A stretch of 10,896 nucleotides of DNA from Thermotogae bacterium (GCA_015486095.1 WFSK01000229.1:1-10896); one strand, 5' to 3'; positions 1-5,894 are shown, numbered from the stretch's first letter. The notes: generated by a model not told the origin, from the sequence alone. Numbers and translations: made by a program.

Positions 1-37
1 CAATGATAGATTTGCTTCGCAACCGTTCACAGCACTC

Positions 38-61
38 GCACATCAAGATATGCCTCCTACC
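38..61 (-). repeat. 24-bp dispersed repeat, left copy
   Basis: Read on the minus strand, this is GGTAGGAGGCATATCTTG, then A, then TGTGC. It matches 2729-2752 on the plus strand at 23 of 24 positions. The similarity continues past the core with TGTGAACG (31-24 here, 2761-2768 in the other copy) and a GTTGC, with small length differences between. The copy therefore probably extends leftward beyond the window. The two copies point away from each other and bracket the ROK and MFS genes. Confidence 0.75.
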
Positions 62-203
62 TCATGGAGTTTAGTGGTGTGCATCGTTTTATCTCTCTAT
101 CTCAAAATGCCCGAACCTTAAATGCACGACTTTGCAAACGTACATAGGATCGTACTGATTCAATATCCCAATTTTGCAAGATTCTCTTCACCTTTCCTTA
201 AAC

Positions 204-232
204 ATTTTACTATTATTTATTATAATTGTCAA
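204..232 (-). promoter_or_regulatory. Leftward sigma-70-type promoter
   Basis: On the minus strand there is a perfect -35 TTGACA (232-227), a 17-nt spacer and a -10 TAAAAT (209-204). Transcription would begin near 197 and run out of the left edge. It is divergent from the ROK promoter, and the two TTGACA boxes form an inverted repeat. This suggests that the regulator controls an off-window leftward unit, which is inference. Confidence 0.55.
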
Positions 233-263
233 TCGAAATGTTAATATAAAATTATTATTAAGA

Positions 264-292
264 TTGACATAAAGTCATTATCATGTTAGTAT
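264..292 (+). promoter_or_regulatory. Promoter of the ROK regulator, with overlapping palindrome
   Basis: A -35 TTGACA lies at 264-269 and a -10 TAGTAT at 287-292 with 17-nt spacing; an alternative -10 is TATAAA at 290-295. The predicted start of transcription (about 299-302) almost coincides with the ATG at 301, so the mRNA would be leaderless. No SD sequence is seen. A near-palindrome TGACATAAAGTCA (265-277) overlaps the -35 box and is a reasonable autoregulatory operator candidate. Confidence 0.55.
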
Positions 293-300
293 AAAGTAAT

Positions 301-1413
301 ATGAGTAAACAAAGAAGATCGGCTGTGATGAAGGAATTTCTCAAATATAAGCGTTTATCACCCAAGCAGATCGCAAGTTTACTGAATGTGAGCCCAGGAA
401 CTGCATTCAACATTATTAGAGATCTCTTAGGTGCTGGACTCATCAAGCAGGTTGGGATGATAGATTCGAGGGTGGGTAGGCGCCCAATGTTGTATTCCAT
501 TAATCCCTCGGCAGCGTACGCTATAACTATAGATATGACGGATTATGATATGAAGATAAAGGTTATAGATCTGTCTATGAATCCAGTTTACATGGAGGAA
601 TTCTTTTACGATAGAGAGATAGACAGAGGCGTGAATTTCGAGATCCTTGTAAAGCAGCTCGAAAAGATAAACAAAAAGATCTCTAACAGAGCAATAGGCA
701 TTGGTATTGGGGTGTCTGGGATAGTTGATAAAAGACAAGGTATCGTTATCAATAACAGATTGGCAGAATTCAATACGTTGAATCAGCTCACATTTTTCGG
801 AGATCACCTCGATCTACCAGTGTATATAGAAAACGATGCCAATCTTTCAGCACTTGCAGAAGCCTGGAATTCAGGGGAAGAAGATGTTTTTTATATCTTC
901 TTAGGTGATGGTGTAGGAGCTGGTATCATAAAGAATGGCATACTGTACAAAGGTTCACATGGTTATGCAGGTGAAATATGTGACTCTTATCTGTTAAAAG
1001 GTAACAACGAGTACAAAAAGGTGAATGATATCCTCTCAACGGTGGCGATCGAAGAAGAAGTTTCGAGTAGAATGGGGAAAAAGATACGGTTTCCAGAAAT
1101 AGCAAAGATCTATAGAGAAAATAACGAGGAGAACATTAGAGCTGTTATAAATGATAAGATAGATTTTCTTTCTGCACTCTTAGCTAACATCGTGACTACA
1201 TTGGATCCGAAGATCATAATAGTGGGTGGAGATTATGTTGAGTTGGGAGAAAAGTTTCTTGAGGCTGTAAGGAAGAAGGCTAAAGCCTTGCTTTCTTATC
1301 CATTTAACGTCAATTTCAGGATAAAGTACAGGGAATATGAAGAAAACATCTCCTTAGGCGCAGCATATTTTACATTTCAGAACTGGTTTGACAGATCCGA
1401 GAACATGATGTGA
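301..1413 (+). CDS. ROK-family transcriptional regulator
   Basis: This is a 370-aa protein. Residues about 8-65 form a winged helix-turn-helix (the LSPKQIASLLNVSPGTAF helices, then the wing around GRRPMLY). Residues about 72-362 form a ROK (repressor/ORF/kinase) domain. Visible ROK elements are IGIGIGVSGIVD (about 132-143), END at 177-179, LGDGVGAG at 201-208 and IVGG at 297-300. The length is typical of NagC/XylR-type repressors, which bind a sugar or sugar phosphate and control sugar genes. Two features are atypical. The ATP-binding DxGxT motif is replaced by DMTD, and the usual GEIGH plus CxCGxxGC zinc cluster is absent (GEICD at 224-228 and no cysteine cluster after it). It is therefore almost certainly not a kinase. 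The start at 301 was chosen because the promoter sits just upstream; an ATG at 328 is a less likely alternative. The convergent MFS permease and the divergent leftward promoter are plausible targets. The ligand is unknown. Confidence 0.9.
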   Translation: MSKQRRSAVMKEFLKYKRLSPKQIASLLNVSPGTAFNIIRDLLGAGLIKQVGMIDSRVGRRPMLYSINPSAAYAITIDMTDYDMKIKVIDLSMNPVYMEEFFYDREIDRGVNFEILVKQLEKINKKISNRAIGIGIGVSGIVDKRQGIVINNRLAEFNTLNQLTFFGDHLDLPVYIENDANLSALAEAWNSGEEDVFYIFLGDGVGAGIIKNGILYKGSHGYAGEICDSYLLKGNNEYKKVNDILSTVAIEEEVSSRMGKKIRFPEIAKIYRENNEENIRAVINDKIDFLSALLANIVTTLDPKIIIVGGDYVELGEKFLEAVRKKAKALLSYPFNVNFRIKYREYEENISLGAAYFTFQNWFDRSENMM

Positions 1414-1426
1414 GTGAGATGATCTT

Positions 1427-1445
1427 GCCTTCTCCACGAGAAGGC
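1427..1445. terminator. Hairpin between convergent genes, possible bidirectional terminator
   Basis: GCCTTCTC (1427-1434) and GAGAAGGC (1438-1445) form a perfect 8-bp stem with a 3-nt loop. It lies in the gap between the stop codons of the ROK and MFS genes and touches the last base of the MFS stop codon. It is symmetric and could serve both strands. Neither side has a clear run of U, so efficiency as an intrinsic terminator is uncertain. Confidence 0.6.
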
Positions 1446-2584
1446 TATCGATGAAGGAGAACGTATATCATATATATACTTCCTACTCCTGCGCTCAGTA
1501 GCCCGAATAAAAAGTATGAAAATACGAGTCCCCTTGCATCTGATAGAAGTCCACCTAATACACTACCACTTATTATTGCAAACCCGCTGATCACCATCCA
1601 GAATAAAGCTTGAGCTCTAGCCCTCAACTTTTCAGGTATGTACTCATTTATATAGCTGAATATGGAGTAGTATATGAATATGTAATTGGTTGCATGTATC
1701 AATTGAATACCCGTAAGAATTATCTTGGAAGAAGCATAGGAGGTTAACAACCATCTTATCCCATACATCATCACTCCGAATGCCAGGATCTCCCTGTTGC
1801 CAAATCGCCTTATTATCCTATCCGAGTAAAATAAGAATGGGATTTCACTTATCGCCATTATAGACATTCCTATCCCCGCTATGTAGACTTCAAATCCCTT
1901 TTGAACGATGTATACAGGATAAAAAGAAGTTCCGAACGAACCAGAAGATATACCGACAAAGGCTACTAACAACATCAATATATATTCTTTCTTTTTTAGA
2001 ATATCTATGTAGGAAGCCTTACAATCCTCCGATTTTCTATATCCATGGATAATGGGTAATCGGGTAGAGAGAAAAACACACATGGCACTGGCTACGGAAT
2101 ATGTTAAGAAAATAGTCCAATTACCGAAATCACTTATCAGGTATCCCATCATCAAGATCATGATCGAATAACCTATAGATCCCATCATCCTGGATCTTCC
2201 GAAGGAAAAGCCTTCATGTGATAGATATTGTATACCCATAGATTCTGCAACTGGTACGATCGCAGCTGTGAAGAATGATATGACCATTAGAATGATAGCC
2301 TTGCCTAAAAATGTTGGGATCGAGTAAACCAACCAGATCAACACAGCTCCTACGGTTGAGAGCAAGATGAGAACATTGTTTTTGATCTTTCTATCAGCCA
2401 GATTTAACCAAAATGGATTTGCCATTAGGGACATAATAGGACCAATTGCTATGAGGATACCTATCTGACTCTTGGAAAATCCTACAGAATCGAAGTAATA
2501 ACTGAAGTAACCGTATGTAGAAACTATTACATATATGGCAAACTCTAAAAAATAAAATTTAACGATGTTCCTATGGAGTTTCAA
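1445..2584 (-). CDS. MFS permease, LacY/HcaT-like (MFS_1_like)
   Basis: This is a 379-aa, very hydrophobic protein with about 12 predicted membrane helices and short termini, as usual for the Major Facilitator Superfamily. The N-terminal pattern (YFSYYFDSVGFSKSQIGIL, then PFWLNLADR near residues 58-66) matches the loop 2-3 motif of the family containing HcaT- and nucleoside/lactose-permease-like proteins. It should be an inner-membrane secondary transporter. The substrate cannot be read from sequence; the convergent ROK regulator hints at a sugar or glycoside. The first conventional start is TTG at 2584. It has a poor SD fit because GAGGT at 2603-2599 is 14 nt away. In-frame ATA codons lie nearer the SD, and a TAG stop at 2599-2597 blocks longer versions. 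The gene lies 3' of metK in the same direction but about 590 bp away, so it is probably a separate transcript. Confidence 0.88.
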   Translation of the reverse strand: MKLHRNIVKFYFLEFAIYVIVSTYGYFSYYFDSVGFSKSQIGILIAIGPIMSLMANPFWLNLADRKIKNNVLILLSTVGAVLIWLVYSIPTFLGKAIILMVISFFTAAIVPVAESMGIQYLSHEGFSFGRSRMMGSIGYSIMILMMGYLISDFGNWTIFLTYSVASAMCVFLSTRLPIIHGYRKSEDCKASYIDILKKKEYILMLLVAFVGISSGSFGTSFYPVYIVQKGFEVYIAGIGMSIMAISEIPFLFYSDRIIRRFGNREILAFGVMMYGIRWLLTSYASSKIILTGIQLIHATNYIFIYYSIFSYINEYIPEKLRARAQALFWMVISGFAIISGSVLGGLLSDARGLVFSYFLFGLLSAGVGSIYMIYVLLHR

Positions 2585-2629
2585 TGGTATATGTATCTAC
2601 CTCACTCTCTTAGAACGATAACTCTAACA

Positions 2630-2635
2630 ATTATA
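2630..2635 (-). promoter_or_regulatory. Candidate -10 box for the MFS gene
   Basis: On the minus strand a consensus TATAAT lies at 2635-2630, giving a leader of about 40 nt before the MFS start. No good -35 box stands at 16-18 nt. A perfect TTGACA occurs at 2679-2674 but is 38 nt away, so it cannot pair with this box. The call rests on the -10 hexamer and its location only. Confidence 0.35.
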
Positions 2636-2728
2636 CTGCAGAAATCATCCATTCGCTATGTTTATCGACTCTATGTCAAACTGTGTTAATGAAGATCTAA
2701 ACAAGACTTTTCTCTCCTTCAACAATTC

Positions 2729-2752
2729 GGTAGGAGGCATATCTTGGTGTGC
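2729..2752 (+). repeat. 24-bp dispersed repeat, right copy
   Basis: GGTAGGAGGCATATCTTG (2729-2746), then G, then TGTGC. It is the inverted partner of 38-61 with a single difference, and the match resumes at TGTGAACG (2761-2768). The copy leads directly into the foldback element that follows, so the repeat may be the outer edge of a larger element. Its AGGAGG resembles a ribosome-binding site and is followed 6 nt later by TTG, but the reading frame behind it closes after about 30 codons. Confidence 0.75.
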
Positions 2753-2812
2753 ATCATCGATGTGAACGAACACGTTGCTCGACTTCCCGCTATCTTTCTT
2801 TTCGCAAGACTT

Positions 2813-3130
2813 ATCGTTGTTTCGAGGCTGTTGTGAAAGCGTATGTGAAGATGAGGTTGAGTTTTGCAATGTAGTAACCATATTATGAGTGTGTGATCTG
2901 TGAAGGGTGTTGCAAGGCATAGCGAAGTGAACGAAGACTTATCGCTGGTGAATAACAGGATGTTATGAATGTGGCGGCGTTTAAGGAGGAACGCTCGCCA
3001 CTGACCAGCGGAAAGTCGAGTGAACGAGCGATAAATGCCTGCACCATCCTGAATAGATCACACATCATAATCCTGCAAAACCAACCGAATTAAGCATAAG
3101 AAACACTCATGCCTGCCTCGAATCAACGAT
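2813..3130. repeat. Large imperfect palindrome (foldback element)
   Basis: Nested arms pair around one axis near 2973-2986. The six blocks are: 2813-2828 with 3115-3130 (15 of 16); 2855-2868 with 3074-3086 (13 pairs, one bulge); 2882-2899 with 3055-3071 (17 pairs, one bulge); 2900-2920 with 3035-3054 (15 pairs); 2936-2949 with 3004-3017 (12 pairs plus one G-T); and 2971-2981 with 2990-3001 (11 pairs, one bulge). Together this is about 83 Watson-Crick pairs. Either strand, if transcribed, would fold into one long interrupted hairpin. It lies between the 3' end of metK and the promoter of the MFS gene, both read leftward, so metK read-through would transcribe it. Short open frames cross it but look non-coding. 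It could be a MITE-like element, a structured RNA or a processing/termination structure. No clear target-site duplication is seen. Confidence 0.75.
2971..3001. other. Apical hairpin with SD (or anti-SD) sequence in its loop
   Basis: GTGGCGGCGTT (2971-2981) pairs with AACGCTCGCCAC (2990-3001) through 11 pairs with T2995 bulged. This leaves an 8-nt loop TAAGGAGG on the plus strand. The minus-strand loop reads CCTCCTTA, which contains the anti-SD core found at the 3' end of bacterial 16S rRNA. The stem is GC-rich compared with its surroundings. There is no U-tract after it on either strand, so it does not look like a simple terminator. Confidence 0.7.
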
Positions 3131-3177
3131 ATTATCTTTCCTCAATCACTTCATCAATTTTTTCATTATACAGCCCA

Positions 3178-4374
3178 TCATATACCTGCAGCTTCCCTGA
3201 GGAGTTTTACTTTATCTGTCTTTTCCCATGGCAAATCCAATTCTTCTCTACCGAAGTGCCCGTAGGCAGAAAGTGGTGTGTATATCGGACGCCTGAGATC
3301 GAAATTCTCGATTATAGCCCCTGGTCTGAAATCGAAGTTCTCCATCACTATTGAAAGGATCTCCTTGTCGGGTATCTTCCCGGTTCCAAACGTATCTATA
3401 AAGATCGAAACGGGCTTTGCAACACCGATGGCATACGCCAATTCTATTTCACACTTATCGGCTATCCCCGAAGCCACTATGTTCTTGGCCACGTACCTCG
3501 CCATATATGATGCCGATCGATCCACCTTCGTCGGGTCTTTGCCCGAGAAACATCCACCACCATGATGCCCAAAACCTCCATAGGTATCCACGATGATCTT
3601 CCTGCCCGTAAGACCCGTATCAGCCATGGGGCCACCCAAGGCAAACCTACCAGTTGGATTTATATAAAATACCGTCTCCTTTGTCAAAAGCTGAGCGGGT
3701 ACAATTGCTTTTATAACATATTCGATAATATCGGCTCTGAGTTTATCGAGCGAGATATCGGGATCGTGTTGAGCAGAGATCACGATCGCATCCACACAAG
3801 TCGGTTTCCCCCCATCGTTATACTCCACGGTAACCTGCGTCTTCCCATCGGGCCTAAAATAAGGAAGAATTCCTTCCTTGCGCACTTGAGCGAGTTTGCG
3901 AGCGAGTTTATGGGCAAGAGAGATCGGAAGGGGCATCAACTCGGGGGTTTCATTCGTTGCATAACCAAACATTATTCCTTGATCTCCTGCCCCGATCGTC
4001 TTTATACCCTCTTCAGCCATCACACCTTCTTTTACCTCCAGAGCTTTATTAACCCCTAAAGCTATATCCGGTGATTGTTCATCTATTGTAGTGAGTACCG
4101 CGCATGTCTCGCCATCGAAACCGTATTTAGCACGCGTGTAACCTATATCCAATATCGTCTTTCTCACGATCTTCGGAATATCCACGTAGGCTCGTGTCGA
4201 TATCTCTCCGCCCACCAAGACTAAACCCGTTGTAACGAATGTCTCAACGGCTACTCGCGAATTCGGATCCTTCTCTATGAGGCTATCCAATATGGCATCG
4301 GAAATCCTATCGGCTACTTTGTCAGGATGCCCTTCTGTGACGGATTCACTTGTGAACAAAATCTTCTTTGACAC
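3178..4374 (-). CDS. metK: S-adenosylmethionine synthetase
   Basis: This is a 398-aa cytoplasmic enzyme that makes S-adenosylmethionine from methionine and ATP, releasing phosphate and diphosphate. The length is normal for the family. Conserved elements are the N-terminal GHPDK (15-19, with His16 and Asp18 at the active site), signature 1 GAGDQGIMFGY (128-138), and signature 2 in the form GGGCFSGKDPTKVDRSA (272-288). The usual alanine in GGGAFSGKD is cysteine here. The start is GTG at 4374, supported by AAAGGAGG at the right distance (about 4390-4383). It is the last gene of a leftward operon, 17 nt after the M23 peptidase gene. Immediately downstream lies the foldback region rather than a simple terminator. 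Confidence 0.97.
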   Translation of the reverse strand: MSKKILFTSESVTEGHPDKVADRISDAILDSLIEKDPNSRVAVETFVTTGLVLVGGEISTRAYVDIPKIVRKTILDIGYTRAKYGFDGETCAVLTTIDEQSPDIALGVNKALEVKEGVMAEEGIKTIGAGDQGIMFGYATNETPELMPLPISLAHKLARKLAQVRKEGILPYFRPDGKTQVTVEYNDGGKPTCVDAIVISAQHDPDISLDKLRADIIEYVIKAIVPAQLLTKETVFYINPTGRFALGGPMADTGLTGRKIIVDTYGGFGHHGGGCFSGKDPTKVDRSASYMARYVAKNIVASGIADKCEIELAYAIGVAKPVSIFIDTFGTGKIPDKEILSIVMENFDFRPGAIIENFDLRRPIYTPLSAYGHFGREELDLPWEKTDKVKLLREAAGI

Positions 4375-4391
4375 TCTTATCTCCTCCTTTA

Positions 4392-5417
4392 TTATGCATT
4401 TGGTCTTCTTTCAAGGAAAAATTCCACTTCCTTTTCTCTTCCCCAAAAATTTGAAACGACTACCGTGATCTTGTATTTTCTCCCTCTGATCAAGGATATA
4501 GAATGAGTTTTATTTACCTTGATGGGAGTCAACAAATCGTTTGAGGGTATCGTTAATCTGTACGTGTAGTAGTTGTAAGTATTATAAGATATGCCGTAAA
4601 GTATGCCAGTTTTCCTGAACTCCCCCATCCTCATCTTATCGAATTGCAACTCGAAGACCAGGTCCCCATCAACATACATCTGTATACGATAGATACCTCG
4701 AACGTTATTTCCATTTTCTTCATCCGCAGAGATACTCATCTGGGGGAATCGCATCTCACCAACGTATACGGTAGAATCTTTTATTTTATCGAATGTATAA
4801 TCCACCCCATCGATCGTTATCTTCTTTATCCTTATCATGGCCCCATCGTCTTTCAACCTCAGGAAAAACAAAGGATTGTAGACCCACTCCTCATCTTCAG
4901 AACGCACTTCGAAATGGCAATGTGGAACCAATGCATCTCCTGTCTTCCCCGAATATCCTATTGTTTGTCCTCGCCTAACAACCACATCGTTCGGTTTGAA
5001 CCTCACCTCGATCCTCTTATCACCGAATTCATTCTTTAGCATTTCAACGATCTTCTGGACATTGCCAACGAAGTCAGAAAGGTGTGCATATAATGTAACG
5101 TATCCCTCCGGATGAGCCAACACTATTTGATCACCGTAGATATCCTTTCTATCCACGACTACGCGTTTTACATAGCCACTTCCAGCAGCCACTATCTCCT
5201 TACCTACCTGCCAATCTACTGAAAAATCCACACCGAAATGGAAATGCGGTGAATTTTCCATATCACTCTTCCTATATTCTCCAAATACAGAGGTTAATTT
5301 TGGGGGGATAGTTGTCGGGACGCCATAATCGGGAAATTCGCCTTCCTGAGCAAATGCGAAATTCCAGATTATGAGCAAAAAAATAAGTCCTATTATTTTA
5401 AAAAACCGGCATATCAT
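4392..5417 (-). CDS. Secreted M23 (LytM/peptidase) family protein
   Basis: This is a 341-aa protein with an N-terminal hydrophobic signal segment (about 5-20) ending in an AFAQ cleavage-like site near 23. The M23 metallopeptidase domain spans about residues 40-185 and has the zinc ligands intact: HxGxD as H60-F-G-V-D64, and HxH as H166-C-H168. The catalytic-type histidine is H112 in YAHLS. Residues about 190-341 are a beta-rich C-terminal region that I do not recognise, possibly Ig-like. The family cuts peptide cross-links in cell-wall peptidoglycan, or acts as a regulator of such enzymes when the site is lost. All ligands are present here, so an active enzyme is expected outside the cytoplasmic membrane. 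Its ATG overlaps the stop codon of the upstream gene (ATGA), indicating translational coupling. metK follows after 17 nt. Confidence 0.9.
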   Translation of the reverse strand: MICRFFKIIGLIFLLIIWNFAFAQEGEFPDYGVPTTIPPKLTSVFGEYRKSDMENSPHFHFGVDFSVDWQVGKEIVAAGSGYVKRVVVDRKDIYGDQIVLAHPEGYVTLYAHLSDFVGNVQKIVEMLKNEFGDKRIEVRFKPNDVVVRRGQTIGYSGKTGDALVPHCHFEVRSEDEEWVYNPLFFLRLKDDGAMIRIKKITIDGVDYTFDKIKDSTVYVGEMRFPQMSISADEENGNNVRGIYRIQMYVDGDLVFELQFDKMRMGEFRKTGILYGISYNTYNYYTYRLTIPSNDLLTPIKVNKTHSISLIRGRKYKITVVVSNFWGREKEVEFFLERRPNA

Positions 5418-5737
5418 CTTTTTCCCTTTTCCCTGTAATATTCTTCTTCGGTTATGAATTCTCCACCTTTTATATCAAAAGATAAAGTCTTGAATGAATT
5501 GGAGAAGAAGGCATTCACCTCTATCTTATTCGGACAATTGGCACCTATGAGTTCTTTCCGCAATTCATACCCACTCTTACCATCCTTATAACCGAGAGCT
5601 ATTTCGCTTCCCTTATACACATGACTTCTGAAAACCTCACCACACTTAGAACATCTTACATACATAACCACTGCCTTCGATGTCATATAAAAGGGATCTT
5701 TGCTCAGATCTTTCTTTTTTCTCCTGAAAAAAGACAT
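5414..5737 (-). CDS. Small zinc-ribbon-like protein of unknown function
   Basis: This is a 107-aa protein with no signal or membrane segment. It has a very basic N-terminus (FRRKKKD), a CxxC pair (C29, C32 in CSKCGEVF), a third cysteine (C68 in GANCPNK) and a C-terminal GGEFITEEEY motif. The pattern recalls a conserved family of uncharacterised bacterial proteins with a Cys-x2-Cys near the start and a GG-[EK]-F-[IV]-x-EEE end, from memory. The function is unknown; metal binding is inferred from the cysteines. The start is placed at ATG 5737, because AAAGGTGGTGA at about 5751-5741 is a well-spaced SD. A longer version from 5758 would place that SD inside the gene. It is the first gene of the operon with the M23 peptidase and metK. 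Confidence 0.8.
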   Translation of the reverse strand: MSFFRRKKKDLSKDPFYMTSKAVVMYVRCSKCGEVFRSHVYKGSEIALGYKDGKSGYELRKELIGANCPNKIEVNAFFSNSFKTLSFDIKGGEFITEEEYYREKGKR

Positions 5738-5777
5738 CACTTCACCACCTTTCATCATAACTTCCTCATTCCCAAAG

Positions 5778-5786
5778 ATTATAACA
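5778..5786 (-). promoter_or_regulatory. Extended -10 promoter of the orf107-M23-metK operon
   Basis: On the minus strand, TGT followed directly by TATAAT (5786-5778) makes a perfect extended -10 element. No recognisable -35 box lies 16-18 nt upstream, which is common for extended -10 promoters. Transcription would start near 5771 and give a leader of about 34 nt to the ATG at 5737. Confidence 0.6.
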
Positions 5787-5832
5787 CATTATTCAAGCAT
5801 GATCTCTTGACCGCATAAAGTGAATCGTTTTT

Positions 5833-5894
5833 GAGCCATATGATAAGCTTTACCTGCTCCCATCTCATTGCCTTACACGATCTATATATGGCTC
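5833..5894. repeat. Inverted repeat in the recG upstream region
   Basis: GAGCCATAT (5833-5841) and ATATGGCTC (5886-5894) are perfect 9-bp inverted repeats separated by 44 bp. They lie upstream of the recG promoter and of the divergent operon promoter. They could be a looping operator pair or chance. The rest of this roughly 210-bp gap shows only the two promoters. Confidence 0.4.

Larger units (their letters stand above)
1..300. other. Divergent intergenic region left of the ROK gene
   Basis: No convincing complete gene is seen here. The right part (about 200-300) is AT-rich and holds two divergent promoters with face-to-face TTGACA -35 boxes. The left part contains a 24-bp repeat (38-61) shared in inverted orientation with 2729-2752. 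Leftward of its promoter there are two weak translation signals. One is a 25-codon reading frame starting with TTG at 179 behind AAGGTGA. The other is an ATG at 43 behind a good AGGAGG, whose frame stays open to the window edge. Either could be a leader peptide or the start of an off-window gene. Both are too short to call as genes. Confidence 0.6.

Noticed and set aside
2..120. Plus-strand frame open from the window edge to TAA 118-120, which could be the 3' end of a gene
   Set aside because: It shares AHQDMPPT with a minus-strand frame at 2729-2752, but the rest has no family resemblance and the shared part is explained by the DNA repeat.
2645..2920. 91-codon minus-strand open frame across the repeat and foldback
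   Set aside because: It overlaps the palindrome arms, has low-complexity Ser/His/Thr-rich sequence with no recognisable domain, and has no convincing SD. It looks like non-coding repeat sequence.
2883..3068. 61-codon minus-strand open frame in the core of the foldback
   Set aside because: It lies entirely within the paired arms and apical hairpin, and its composition follows the repeat motifs (RSL-type strings from GTGAACGA units) rather than a protein pattern.
3165..3170. Minus-strand TATAAT just after metK as a promoter for a foldback RNA
   Set aside because: There is no -35 box at the right distance and no extended -10 TGn, so the evidence is too weak to list as a promoter.
2585..3177. 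CRISPR array, tRNA or riboswitch in the long gap
   Set aside because: The repeats are not evenly spaced and are partly inverted, so this is not a CRISPR. No cloverleaf or T-loop GTTCRA context fits a tRNA. No SAM-riboswitch-like core is recognisable next to metK, and this gap is downstream of metK, not upstream.
3562..4059. 165-codon plus-strand frame opposite metK
   Set aside because: It is antisense to the conserved MetK coding sequence and has no family features; it is a shadow of biased codon use.
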